Shown one piece after another: positions 1 through 9,607 of a DNA stretch of 64,000 nt. Position 1 is the stretch's first letter, and each line of letters begins with the position of its first letter. The notes beneath the pieces were generated by a model. That model was not told where the DNA came from, made no database searches, and saw only the letters and a list, made by a program, of their open reading frames with translations. A program made the position numbers and the translations under genes. The stretch comes from Candidatus Terasakiella magnetica (GTDB lineage: Bacteria; Pseudomonadota; Alphaproteobacteria; Rhodospirillales; Terasakiellaceae). The stretch spans positions 1-64,000 of the forward strand of contig NZ_FLYE01000006.1 in the NCBI RefSeq assembly GCF_900093605.1. Reading direction: 5' to 3'.

Positions 1-256
1 ACCGATGGAGTTCCTTCATGCGCCATAAACATCAACCCATAAACAAACACATACAATCGTCCTGGCATACGCCACAGACGGAACCTTAAAAGTCATGTAG
101 AATTAAGTATTGGACGTGAAAAAGCTTCAATATACGAGTTTTTCAACAGCCTCAGCCTCAGCCAGAAACGGAAATATCTATCATTTTTCTCTCGAACTAC
201 TAAAATACTACAAACTGTGTGATGAATGAATGTAGAGCAGCAAAAAAGATTGAGGC

Positions 257-1054
257 ATGAGTATATTAATGAAAAATAAAAAGTTGCTTAGCTTAGTAAT
301 ATATCTAGCGTGTATTTTGCCTCTTTGCGTCACACATGCGATTGCCGCAAATAAACCTTCCATCGTGATTTGTGGCACGACATGGGGAAAGTTATCAGGG
401 CCAAGCCTTCCAAATAAGGGATTTGTTGCAGATTTGGTTTTACGTGTTTTTCAACATGCCGGATATGAAGCTAAATACGAAATTGTCCCTTGGGCAAGAT
501 GTATAGCAGGGGTTAAAGAACTGAAGTATGACCTTGTTGCTTCAGCTTGGCATGGGGACGAAATAGATGAGGAGTACAATTATTTAAATGATATATTAAT
601 TGATTCCATTAACTTCATTGTTCCCGAAGGTTCTACAATAAAAAGTGGAAATATTGAAAGTTTTTATGGCCTACATGTGGGTATGGTTAGAGAAACCACT
701 GGAATTGTAGAAGCGTTTTCTAAAGAAGATAGAAATAACCTCAATATAAGCTATACTGCGAACCTTAGCAGTCTTCCTAAAATGCTAATTGGTAAAAGGT
801 TTGATGCTATTGTTGGAGACCCTGTTAATCTTAACGAAGTTATGAAAGAACAAGGGCTTAATGTTCATCACAAGCTTATTACACTGCAACCACCATTGAA
901 GACCAATATTCAAGCTCCTATTATTTCAAAGAAGCATCCAAATAAAGATCAGATTATTTCAGATTTTAATAATTCTTTTCGTATATTGGTGTCTGAGGGA
1001 ATGTATGATGATTTGATCACATTGCATGATTATCAAGCCAATTATCCTAAATAG
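257..1054 (+). CDS. Periplasmic solute-binding protein, family 3-like
   Basis: A 265-residue protein with an N-terminal signal peptide (Lys-rich start, hydrophobic stretch to about residue 28, ending in AIAA), so it is probably exported to the periplasm. The body has the two-lobe pattern of family-3 solute-binding proteins (SBP_bac_3), including the PWARC stretch near residue 76 and a GDPVN segment in the second lobe. The start at 257 has a GAGG-like site 4-5 bases upstream; a start 12 bases later is also possible. No permease or ATPase gene lies beside it, so it may feed a sensor or a distant transporter. The ligand cannot be told from sequence. No gene is seen in the 256 bases before it. 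Confidence 0.8.
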   Translation: MSILMKNKKLLSLVIYLACILPLCVTHAIAANKPSIVICGTTWGKLSGPSLPNKGFVADLVLRVFQHAGYEAKYEIVPWARCIAGVKELKYDLVASAWHGDEIDEEYNYLNDILIDSINFIVPEGSTIKSGNIESFYGLHVGMVRETTGIVEAFSKEDRNNLNISYTANLSSLPKMLIGKRFDAIVGDPVNLNEVMKEQGLNVHHKLITLQPPLKTNIQAPIISKKHPNKDQIISDFNNSFRILVSEGMYDDLITLHDYQANYPK

Positions 1055-1345
1055 CATTACGTTTGAAAAACCTTTTCAGGAATTTATTTCCGTTATGGCT
1101 AGGCTGTATCAAATATCTTCTGATATGACGATTAATAAGAATAAGTAGCTAATATCCGATAGCTTACCAATTATTGGCGGTTTTACGATTGTTGCGAAAT
1201 TATGCGTCGATTTTAAACAATAAAACTTGGAGAGTTTTCAACACGAACTCATGTAGTGGGAGCATTGTCTATTACGCAATCATACTACTGGTATCAACCT
1301 ACTGACACGAGTAGTATTTATAAAAACAGGTGGACAAGCTACATT

Positions 1346-2056
1346 ATGATTAGAATATCTCTGACATTTCTTTTTATTCTTCTTTCATGCAGCGTTGCAC
1401 GAGCAAATGAGACAATTACGCTTTCAACTCACCTTGCACCAAATAGTCTCGTTTACAAAACAACCAAAGCCATCTTGACTGAAGCTTTTCGTCGTGTTGG
1501 CAAAGATTTGATATTGCGTGCAACACCAGGTGAAAGACCTATTATTGAAGCTGAGAATGGAAAAACAGACGGTGACGCTCACCGTATCTTTGATATCATA
1601 AAAATTAAAAAGTTGAAAAATTTGGTTCGCGTACCTGAGGTTCAACAAGTTATTAGCGACTATGCATGGTCAAAAACTGTTAATAATTTGGATGACGGGT
1701 GGGAAGGGTTAGATAAATATAGAGTTGGAGTTCATTCAGGCTCAATTCTGATTTCAGAAAAGGCAACACAATATGCTAAATCTGTTACAAAAGTCGGAAA
1801 GCATGACCTCTTATTCGAAATGCTGAAATTAGATCGATTTGACATTTTAATTACGACACCTTCAGCTGCTGAAGTTCTTAAAACAAACCAATTTAAAAAT
1901 AGTGGAATTCGTAAAATCGGAAAACCGCTTACGTCGCTTCCGATTTATACTTATCTACATAAAAGACATAAAGACTTAGTCTCAAAACTGGCCCAAGCAC
2001 TTCGATCAATGAAAGCCGATGGAAGTTACGATAAAATTCTAAGCAAATTTGACTAA
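1346..2056 (+). CDS. Periplasmic solute-binding protein, family 3-like
   Basis: The open frame extends upstream to 1256, but the start at 1346 gives a clean signal peptide (MIRISLTFLF, cleaved after a VARA-type site) and has an AGGTGGA-like site upstream. I prefer it, giving 236 residues. The mature part resembles short family-3 binding proteins of the kind that are abundant in marine alphaproteobacteria and often lack transporter partners. It lies in the same direction as the preceding binding protein, with about 290 bases between them in which I see no gene. Ligand unknown. Confidence 0.75.
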   Translation: MIRISLTFLFILLSCSVARANETITLSTHLAPNSLVYKTTKAILTEAFRRVGKDLILRATPGERPIIEAENGKTDGDAHRIFDIIKIKKLKNLVRVPEVQQVISDYAWSKTVNNLDDGWEGLDKYRVGVHSGSILISEKATQYAKSVTKVGKHDLLFEMLKLDRFDILITTPSAAEVLKTNQFKNSGIRKIGKPLTSLPIYTYLHKRHKDLVSKLAQALRSMKADGSYDKILSKFD

Positions 2057-2094
2057 TTGCTCGATTTCATATCAAAAAACAATTGCCTAATAAA

Positions 2095-4506
2095 TCACTG
2101 TTGAACTTTCAAACGCAGGCCTAACATTGAAACGTCATCTCGGCGGATTTCATTACCTTGATATTCTTTTAAAGCAGCAAGAATGTGTTGTTTTTGCTCC
2201 TCCATCGAAATATCACAATGTTTTGAAATTTCTTGCTTTAATCTCTTTTTACCAAGCATACGACGTTTTTCACCACCTACTTGATCTACAATTCCATCAG
2301 AGACTAAATAGAAACAATCGTGTTCCGAGACAGGAATAGAGATATTTGCAAATTCTTGGTCATGAGGAATTTCCTTATATCCAATTCCTTTTTTATCGCC
2401 TTTAATTTCTTCAATATTATTTCCATTGAATTTAAACAATGAGAACCTGGCACCAGAGAATATCAGGTCTGTTTTATCTTGGATGAAACAAGCACCAAGC
2501 TCTAGTCCATCATCCGATTTAGCGCTACCTGTATCTTGCCCAAGCGACATTTGGACAATTTGGTGCATTCTTTGGATAAGACCTCCCACATCACCGGATG
2601 CTACATCTTCCTGTGCGCGATCTAATGCTCCGGTTGCAATCAAAGACATAAAAGCACCGGGTACACCGTGTCCTGTACAATCTGCCAATATTATGAGGAA
2701 ACCTTTTCCCCAACTTCTGGCCCAATAGACATCTCCACCAACACGGTCACGTGGTTCCCAGATAATAAAATAGTCATCCAAATGAGTTTTGAAGAATTCT
2801 TCTTGAGGCAATATTGAACGTTGGATATTGGCTGCATAATCGATACTGCTTGATATTACGCCATAGGCATCTGAAAGTTCCTTAGTGCGGTCTTCCACCA
2901 TTTGTTCAAGGTTTTCCTGATAGCGCTGTAACCCTTCCGCACTTTCTTTCTCTTTCGCCTGCATTTCGTTATAGGCTTTTACGACTTGGCCAAGTTCGTC
3001 CTTGCTTTCCCATTGAACGGGATCTTTTGAGCTGTCTTTTTTCGTTTTTTCAATGGCATGGCGTAAATGCCATAAGGGGCGACCAATTACCACTTGAACA
3101 GCAAACATCGTTGTTGCGATTAGCCCTGAAATTAATACTAAAATAATAATGCTATTGGTTTGAATGTGTTCCCAAACATTCTCCCAAATCTGCTCATCAT
3201 GTACTGAAACAATAAGCATACCAATCTTTTCACTCTTTCCATTCGTAGAGAAAGTCAGGTCACGTTCCATTTTAAAATCAGCAGAAGTCACTTGTTTTGT
3301 GGTCTCGCCAACCTCACCCAACAACTTTCCTGTAATGTCATAAACTGCAGCACTTTGAAATTCAGGTATCAGTAGCAATTCTCCAAGTAAACGCTGAACT
3401 TCGTCAATGTTATATTCCCAAATAGGTGTTTTAAATGCTGAACTTTGGATATTAGAGATACTCTTAAGCGAGTTGATAAGTAACTCTCGTTCTTTTTTAT
3501 AATAAATTACTTCCATCACAGTAAAAATCGCGACCACAGCAAAACTGACCATTGGGATATAAATAGTCAGTAATTTGGAGGTTATGGTTTTAAAAGCTTT
3601 CGTTTTATCCGCATCGTGTATTTCTTTTTCACTGATTTGTTGCACTTTCAATCGGCTCATATAGAGAGCTGCAAAGCCAACAATAATAATTAACAGTGCT
3701 GTCCCCCAAATTAAGTAATTGTATTTTTCGGTCTGTTTATGTGCTGAAAACCATTTGGCATATATCTTATGAAACTCTGATGTCTTGGCAAAGTCAGAAG
3801 ACGTTTTCTCTAATCTGGATAATAAGTCGGGCAGCCCCTTTCTTACAGCTATCCCCCTGTGAATTGTTTTCATAGGTGGCTCAAGGGCTCTGATTTTAGT
3901 ATTTAACCCAAGCTGAGTAGCGAGCTTCCAAGTAACTGGCGCAGGATAAGCAACAGCATCTACGCGTCCACTTAGTAGCCCAAGTATAGCATCTTGCAGA
4001 GTGGGGAAAATTTTAGTGTCTAAATCATCTTGAACGGAAATTAGTCGAGCCCCAATATTTGTATGAACGCCACCCACAATATGACCTGAAAGATCAGTCG
4101 GATTAACAAAGGTCGAACCTTTTTTTACGAAGAGCTTTATTTCAAATTTTTCAATCGGCGATGTGAATCGAGAATATTCTTTTCTTTTAGAAGAGATCCC
4201 TAGATTGGGAATAAGGTCAGCACTACCATCCTTAAGAGCTTCATGAACTTCAGGCCACGAAGAATATACTTTGTAGGTTATCTTGATTTTTTCTTTCTTA
4301 GCAATTGCATTAAGCACATCAATTGCAAACCCAGTTGGTTGACCTGAAGAGGTTAAGGAATAGTGAGGAGGGAAATTTGCTGGCATTGCAGCAATATACT
4401 CATCCTTTGCAAAGGATGAGTTAGAAGCAACTATTGTAATTAAGAAAACAAATAAAGAGTATATGTGGAAGTATAAGAGACTCTTTATGCTAATGAGAAC
4501 ATGCAT
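2095..4506 (-). CDS. Binding-protein/HAMP/PP2C phosphatase sensor fusion
   Basis: An 803-residue membrane signalling protein. Residues about 1-33 form a signal peptide and 35-258 a family-3 solute-binding domain. Membrane segments follow near 265-285 and 315-335. A second extracytoplasmic region (about 340-450) ends in another membrane segment, then a HAMP and coiled-coil stretch (about 480-560). A SpoIIE/RsbU-type PP2C serine phosphatase domain (about 570-800) closes it. Metal-binding Asp motifs are present (DCTGHGVPG, SDGIVD, RDDVSM), so it is probably active. I infer that ligand binding outside the cell controls dephosphorylation of a cytoplasmic anti-sigma antagonist-type target. Its ATG directly follows the stop of the upstream binding protein at 4507, so the two form an operon. 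Confidence 0.85.
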   Translation of the reverse strand: MHVLISIKSLLYFHIYSLFVFLITIVASNSSFAKDEYIAAMPANFPPHYSLTSSGQPTGFAIDVLNAIAKKEKIKITYKVYSSWPEVHEALKDGSADLIPNLGISSKRKEYSRFTSPIEKFEIKLFVKKGSTFVNPTDLSGHIVGGVHTNIGARLISVQDDLDTKIFPTLQDAILGLLSGRVDAVAYPAPVTWKLATQLGLNTKIRALEPPMKTIHRGIAVRKGLPDLLSRLEKTSSDFAKTSEFHKIYAKWFSAHKQTEKYNYLIWGTALLIIIVGFAALYMSRLKVQQISEKEIHDADKTKAFKTITSKLLTIYIPMVSFAVVAIFTVMEVIYYKKERELLINSLKSISNIQSSAFKTPIWEYNIDEVQRLLGELLLIPEFQSAAVYDITGKLLGEVGETTKQVTSADFKMERDLTFSTNGKSEKIGMLIVSVHDEQIWENVWEHIQTNSIIILVLISGLIATTMFAVQVVIGRPLWHLRHAIEKTKKDSSKDPVQWESKDELGQVVKAYNEMQAKEKESAEGLQRYQENLEQMVEDRTKELSDAYGVISSSIDYAANIQRSILPQEEFFKTHLDDYFIIWEPRDRVGGDVYWARSWGKGFLIILADCTGHGVPGAFMSLIATGALDRAQEDVASGDVGGLIQRMHQIVQMSLGQDTGSAKSDDGLELGACFIQDKTDLIFSGARFSLFKFNGNNIEEIKGDKKGIGYKEIPHDQEFANISIPVSEHDCFYLVSDGIVDQVGGEKRRMLGKKRLKQEISKHCDISMEEQKQHILAALKEYQGNEIRRDDVSMLGLRLKVQQ

Positions 4507-5277
4507 TTACTGTGTCCCATCATATTTTTTGAGTATTTTTTGAACAACTCCATTTGATTTAATTCTATCAAATGCATCTGTAATATGTTGATATGGGATT
4601 TCTGACTGCTTTGAGACAACACATTGTATTGGGACAGAGTTTTTACTGGTGAAAACCGTCGTGATTTTATCTTCATAGCCAAAGGCTTTTACTAGGTAGT
4701 TCAATTTCATCCGGCCATCGACAACGGCATCAATAGTACCACTATTCAACTTCTCTAAATTTGCAATAAGATTTGAAGCATCTCTTCTCTTTGCTAACCC
4801 ATTTTTTATAATAGGGTCGATTGAATGCGGATAATTGAAGCCACTAATAGTTCCAATTTTAAGGCCCTTTAAGCTATTGATGCTTGATACATGTACAGCA
4901 TCTGCCTTTCGCATTATGATGATTTCGTGATCATCATATAATGGAACGGTCCATTTTACTCCTTCTAATTCCCCTAACCATTTGGGTGATGTTAAACAAA
5001 GAACATCAACAGTACCCTTGGTGATCGCATCAACAGAACGCTTTCTTGGGATATGACTGAAGTGGCTCTTTGCATTTAGTTCTTTTGCTACAGAAGTTGC
5101 AATATCTTTAAGGAGTCCTGTTACCAGGTAATCTTCAAAATGAAATACAAATGGCGGCGGCATATGTTTGCCAGAGCCAAATGTAAGGATTGGTTTTTCA
5201 TCTGCCAATGTAATGTTTGGGGCGAGTGCAAACACTATAAGGATAAGGGATATGACCATTGATTTTAACAGTTTCAT
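4507..5277 (-). CDS. Periplasmic solute-binding protein, family 3
   Basis: A 256-residue protein with a signal peptide (hydrophobic residues about 7-24, ending ITLA-D) and the binding-protein fold pattern, including an ALKGLK-type hinge region (LKGLKIGTISG). It is the first gene of a minus-strand pair: its TAA touches the ATG of the sensor fusion downstream. Co-expression suggests it may deliver ligand to, or share signals with, the binding domain fused to the PP2C phosphatase. No transporter genes are nearby. Confidence 0.8.
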   Translation of the reverse strand: MKLLKSMVISLILIVFALAPNITLADEKPILTFGSGKHMPPPFVFHFEDYLVTGLLKDIATSVAKELNAKSHFSHIPRKRSVDAITKGTVDVLCLTSPKWLGELEGVKWTVPLYDDHEIIIMRKADAVHVSSINSLKGLKIGTISGFNYPHSIDPIIKNGLAKRRDASNLIANLEKLNSGTIDAVVDGRMKLNYLVKAFGYEDKITTVFTSKNSVPIQCVVSKQSEIPYQHITDAFDRIKSNGVVQKILKKYDGTQ

Positions 5278-5522
5278 TTAAACCTCCCTTAAATCACCAG
5301 TGTCAGGAATTATGCTAATCTTCCAACTGTCCCAAGTCTACAATTACCTATAGTAATTATAAGTCTCTCTCTAAAAGGCCTATAAATATATGATGGCAGT
5401 CACAATGGAACACCGTGTCACTCTTTGACTCTCTTTTGATGATGACCTACTCTAAGGAGACTTATAATATAGGCCTCTTTCAATCTCCTTTTTCCTCGGA
5501 CCTTAAAAGGATAGCCGTCAAT

Positions 5523-6308
5523 ATGATGAGAACTTTCGCAACACTCATTGTTTTCATGACTTGCTTTCTTTCACACACAAACTCTGCCTTCAGTGAAGAC
5601 AAACTATTTATAATGACGGAGGAGTTTCCGCCATTTAACTACACTGTTGATGGGAAACTTGAGGGTATCGCAGTTGAGATCGTTTCCGCGATTCAGGCTC
5701 GATTAGGCTTGCCGAAGACCATAAAGGTCTACCCTTGGGCAAGAGGCTACAATTATCTGCAAAAAAAGAAGAACGCAGTGTTGTTTACTACGGCGAGAAA
5801 CAAACGTAGAGAAAGTGAATTTAAGTGGGTCGGGCCTATAGCAGAATCGAGAATTGGGCTCCACAGCCTCACTAGAAAGGACTTTAATATCCCGTCGATG
5901 GAAGATGCACGACGCTATTCAATCAGCGTGGAACGTAATTCCAATCCTATGGATATTTTGGTCGGGATGAATTTTACGAATTTAAATCCCTCGTCTGATC
6001 CAATAAAGAACTTGAAAAAGTTGTTAGGCGAAAGGAATGACTTATGGTTTACGAACACTGCTGTTGCTTCGAGAACTCTAAAACAAGTTGGTAAAAAAGA
6101 ATCTGAAATCAGTCTGGTGTATGAGTTTAAAACCACGCATCAGTTTATCGCTTTCAACAAGAACGTGCCCGATTCCATGATTGCCCGTTGGCAAGATGTG
6201 TATGAAGAAATGGTTCGAGATGGCTTGGTGTGGCAGATGTTTAAGAAACACTCATTGACATCACTATATCCCAGAGCCTTGGAGAAACTTTATCCTAGGT
6301 CTCCTTGA
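5523..6308 (+). CDS. Periplasmic solute-binding protein, family 3
   Basis: The open frame starts at 5415, but a signal peptide begins only at 5523 (MMRTFATLIVFMTC, cleaved near SAFS-E), preceded by an AAAAGGA site. I choose 5523, giving 261 residues. The mature protein opens with EEFPPFNY, a common first-strand motif of SBP_bac_3 proteins, and carries PWARGY as in the protein at 257. It is transcribed divergently from the binding-protein/phosphatase operon. It may be the last clearly chromosomal gene of the transport/sensing group. Confidence 0.78.
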   Translation: MMRTFATLIVFMTCFLSHTNSAFSEDKLFIMTEEFPPFNYTVDGKLEGIAVEIVSAIQARLGLPKTIKVYPWARGYNYLQKKKNAVLFTTARNKRRESEFKWVGPIAESRIGLHSLTRKDFNIPSMEDARRYSISVERNSNPMDILVGMNFTNLNPSSDPIKNLKKLLGERNDLWFTNTAVASRTLKQVGKKESEISLVYEFKTTHQFIAFNKNVPDSMIARWQDVYEEMVRDGLVWQMFKKHSLTSLYPRALEKLYPRSP

Positions 6309-6445
6309 TTGCCGCATTGGGTCAGCAACAGCCCAAATGGTCTGTTTCCTGTGTTAGTCCGCTTTACCTTTAATAGCTGCTCCTGATATCTTGTTATCAG
6401 AATCTATCTCGAAAATGATGTAGTGTCAGATTTGCTCTATATTCG

Positions 6446-6724
6446 TTAACGCTTACGAATTCTTCTCAAGATAGAAATGTCTTTCATTTGTATCGCCAAA
6501 ATACAAATACTTAGAAATGAAGCCCATTTCTTTTGCTTTGCCAGTAAGTCAATCTTACGAGCTAGGTCGTTTTCGGCTTGAATTTTCCCTTCCAGATCAT
6601 CAACTCTTTTTCCAATCAACAAAACTTCCGCCCGAACTTGGGATAAAAAGCTCTCCGTTAGAGATTGCATGTCCTGATCAGTTCCATTTCTAGCGATAAA
6701 TTCTTCAAACGTTTCCATATCCAC
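6446..6724 (-). CDS. Small coiled-coil protein with a C-terminal hydrophobic segment
   Basis: A 92-residue protein that I do not recognise. The N-terminal part is acidic and helical. Residues about 30-65 have heptad spacing (LLIGKRVDDLEGKIQAEN) consistent with a coiled coil. A hydrophobic stretch (ASFLSICILAIQM) and a basic tail follow, which suggests peripheral or single-pass membrane attachment. It stands alone between the last binding protein and a gene-free stretch that may hold the left boundary of the first mobile element. Confidence 0.5.
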   Translation of the reverse strand: MDMETFEEFIARNGTDQDMQSLTESFLSQVRAEVLLIGKRVDDLEGKIQAENDLARKIDLLAKQKKWASFLSICILAIQMKDISILRRIRKR

Positions 6725-7243
6725 TCCATAGGTTTATGCCTTTCTTTAGTTGTATTTATTCACTTGACACTTTGATAAAGGCGGTCCTATGGCGAAGATA
6801 ATTTCTACCAAAGATCCTACAGCGCTCAGTCACCACTCTATTTAAAGATGAATGATATTAAATTATACATTTTAAAAATTGAATAATCGCATAAAGCAAC
6901 ATTTTGAAAAAATTCTCCAACCAGGAAGAATTTTAAATGCGGGCCGGGTATATTGAAGATCTATTGTAAGCATGGGCGCACATGCTCACATACTCGAATC
7001 ATAGAAATAGCGGCAGTGTTTTTGCCGGCTTACTTATATATTAAGCTGCTGGGGTTTTCAGCGGGATGGTTAGTTGCGCCTTATTTTCATGGGTTCTTAA
7101 CCACAACACTGAGCCAAAAATCCATATTCTGCAAAAATCACGTTTTTCGCGATTTTAGATGCAAAAAAGTGCATCAAAACGTCATTTCTACGATTTGGGG
7201 AATATAAATAACTTTATCAAATTCAAACAAAAAGGAGACTAAA
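6725..7243. other. Gene-free stretch near the left boundary of mobile DNA
   Basis: About 520 bases without a convincing gene. One plus-strand frame at 6953-7207 begins with a non-ATG codon, has no ribosome site and an atypical composition; I do not call it. The sequence is AT-rich, and an AAGGAG site for the next gene lies at its right end. I searched it by eye for a copy of the tRNA-fMet 3' fragment found at 13339 and saw none, so the left end of the element is not resolved. Confidence 0.4.
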
Positions 7244-7486
7244 ATGTCAAATCTAGAAATCTTAGACGAAGCGGCTGCAGGAATTTACATCGGGGGTAAA
7301 GAATCACCGATCTCAGCACGCACAATGCAACGTTGGCGACTTGCCAATGTTGGCCCCAAATTTATTACAGTCGGCGAAGGTCGCCTTATTCGATATCGCC
7401 AATCCGACTTGGTTGAATATCTTAATAACTGTACTAGCACCTCGGGTGAAGAGAGCGATCCCGAGATGCTAGAAAAAGAAGTATGA
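7244..7486 (+). CDS. AlpA/excisionase-type HTH protein
   Basis: An 80-residue protein with a MerR-like winged HTH of the AlpA/HTH_17 type (SARTMQRWRLANVGPKFI, then a wing ending LIRYRQSDLVEYL). These proteins act as excisionases or activators of integrase or replication genes on phages and islands. A strong AAAGGAG site precedes the ATG. It is followed after 12 bases by the primase/helicase reading frame, so it is probably the first gene of that element's replication operon. Confidence 0.8.
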   Translation: MSNLEILDEAAAGIYIGGKESPISARTMQRWRLANVGPKFITVGEGRLIRYRQSDLVEYLNNCTSTSGEESDPEMLEKEV

Positions 7487-7498
7487 GGTAGGTGATAT

Positions 7499-9604
7499 AT
7501 GAGTAAAAATTACGTAACCCTTCTTAAAACAGAGCAAAGGGCAAATAAGCTTATCAAAAAGACTGACTCCGGCGACGTATCTAAAGAAGCAGGGTCACCA
7601 ATCACAACTGCTAGTGGGGTGACCATCAACGTACCTGACTGCGATTCAATGGCAAAGGTTTTAAAGCACGTCGCAAATGATCCAAATGCTGTGATCGTCC
7701 CTAGCGGCTATTTTCCCCAAACTGAACCAGATAGCGATGAACCATTAGCAGAAGGTCGCACGTTCAGAGTTTCTTCCAAAAAATATATTGCAAAACACAC
7801 AGGCTTAGATCAAGACGATACCGACAGTTTGTTGGGCTGGCATGAGATCAATGGTGAGCCGCACATTGCACGTGTCAAAAACAACATGCAGCCTACCATT
7901 TGGATGCTGTTTGATCGCGATGAAGTTAAGGGCATGCCCAAACATCTGGCTTCCATGTCAGATCAAGAATGGCTTGATGCTATGTCGTCTATGATCCCTG
8001 AACTTGATGAAGTCTCAATGGTGAAAGTTCCAAGTTCAACAGGTCGCGTTTTAATTGATGGCGAACCTATGTCAGCCACTGGAAGGCACTACTACGTTCC
8101 TATTGATGACGGGAATGACCTTGAAAGGTTTGGAAAAACCTTGCTTCAACAATCTTTCTTAAACGATTTAGGCTTTATGCGACCTCTATATTCTAAAGAA
8201 AGACCTGAAGAGGTTGTTAACAAGCGCCCTTGGTCTATTTTCGATGTGTCAACATTCTCCCATGAAAGAGTTGTGTACGAGGGTGCTCCAACTATGGAAG
8301 GACATGGACTTTCTCTGAGTGAACCGAATATTGAAGTTATTTATAAACAATCCAAGAAACTTGACACTCATTCCCTTCCAAGCCTTAAAAAAGAAGAAAT
8401 TGATAGAGTTAAGTCTCAGACCGGTTGTCAGATTAATGTTGGAAAACGTTCAGAAAAATTTTTGGATCAATACGGCAAAGTAACTTCCAGAACTATTCCA
8501 ACTTTTACTGTCATCAATGACATCATGCTCAAACTTGGAACACTGATCAAAACAGAGCTTGGAGATATGACCCTTGAAGATTTTTGGAAAAGTTCGCACC
8601 AGAAAGTCCGTTGCCAAGCAACTTTTCGAGAATCATCATCCATGAATGGCTTCCTTTCTCTGCATGAAGATTTCACTCCATTTCTTTATGATAATGGTTC
8701 AAATGTGAAATACGTTCTAGACCCAAATGACCTTAAGGTACATATGCCTCAAGCTTGGATTTCACGCCTTTCAAATAAAACCACCAATGAAATCGATGCC
8801 AGTTGGACTGATAAGTTAAAATTCATGAACTATTATGGCCGCCAAGCAGTATTGGAATGGGTTCACCTCAGGACACCGCATGGTCTTTCACCTTTGAAAA
8901 AGAGACTTAAAGCCGAGGAACAAACTTGGGAAAATGAGAAAATTCAAGCTGCAAATGACAATATGAAGCTTGATGCAGAAGAAGATGGTCGGAGCGCCAT
9001 TTACTTTAATCCGATCAGAATTCCCGAAATTATCAAACAAGCCGAAGACGTTATTTTTCAGGATACGGACCATGAAATGGTGTTTTCCCATTCACAAAGG
9101 CTCGTTACCATTAACGGGAAACGACCTACAACAATCGGAGAAAAGCACAAGGAAAACAATTCTCCGGATAGCGAGAACGCTTTAGGCTATAGGATCGTAC
9201 CGTATGGACCGCATAAATTCGACTTACGTTTGAATAAGTCCTGCGCATTCTTTAAGCAAACCAAAGGCGGTTCGTTAGAAGAAATTCCGGTTCCAAATAA
9301 AGTTACTCAAACGATGCTTGAAGTAAGCCATGAGAGAGCACCTGCACTCACTGGCATCATTGATCATCCCGCCCTTAAAAATGATGGAAGCATCCTCAAA
9401 GGGAACGGTTATGACCCCGAGACTGGTCTGTACACAGCAATTCCCGATGATTTAGTGCCTTCTCTTCCTGAAAAAATCACTCAAGAAATGGCATCTAACT
9501 CATACAAATGGCTTTGCGAAACGGTATTTGACGAGTTTCCTTTTGCCACTGATTTGGATAAAGCCGGAGCAGTTGCGATGCTCTTGACTGCTGTTCAAAG
9601 GTGA
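7499..9604 (+). CDS. Phage/plasmid primase-helicase, N-terminal part (ends at in-frame TGA)
   Basis: A 701-residue reading frame. The C-terminal portion (from about residue 560) begins the helicase-type region found in integrated-element replication proteins, with KAGAVAMLLTAVQR directly before the stop. The TGA at 9602-9604 is in the same frame as the reading frame that starts at 9608, and related proteins continue across this point into the P-loop. I read the two parts as one gene split by a nonsense change, possibly CGA to TGA at an Arg codon. The N-terminal part would lack the ATPase domain. Similarity of the first 550 residues to a named primase domain is not clear to me. Confidence 0.6.
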   Translation: MSKNYVTLLKTEQRANKLIKKTDSGDVSKEAGSPITTASGVTINVPDCDSMAKVLKHVANDPNAVIVPSGYFPQTEPDSDEPLAEGRTFRVSSKKYIAKHTGLDQDDTDSLLGWHEINGEPHIARVKNNMQPTIWMLFDRDEVKGMPKHLASMSDQEWLDAMSSMIPELDEVSMVKVPSSTGRVLIDGEPMSATGRHYYVPIDDGNDLERFGKTLLQQSFLNDLGFMRPLYSKERPEEVVNKRPWSIFDVSTFSHERVVYEGAPTMEGHGLSLSEPNIEVIYKQSKKLDTHSLPSLKKEEIDRVKSQTGCQINVGKRSEKFLDQYGKVTSRTIPTFTVINDIMLKLGTLIKTELGDMTLEDFWKSSHQKVRCQATFRESSSMNGFLSLHEDFTPFLYDNGSNVKYVLDPNDLKVHMPQAWISRLSNKTTNEIDASWTDKLKFMNYYGRQAVLEWVHLRTPHGLSPLKKRLKAEEQTWENEKIQAANDNMKLDAEEDGRSAIYFNPIRIPEIIKQAEDVIFQDTDHEMVFSHSQRLVTINGKRPTTIGEKHKENNSPDSENALGYRIVPYGPHKFDLRLNKSCAFFKQTKGGSLEEIPVPNKVTQTMLEVSHERAPALTGIIDHPALKNDGSILKGNGYDPETGLYTAIPDDLVPSLPEKITQEMASNSYKWLCETVFDEFPFATDLDKAGAVAMLLTAVQR

Positions 9605-9607
9605 TTA

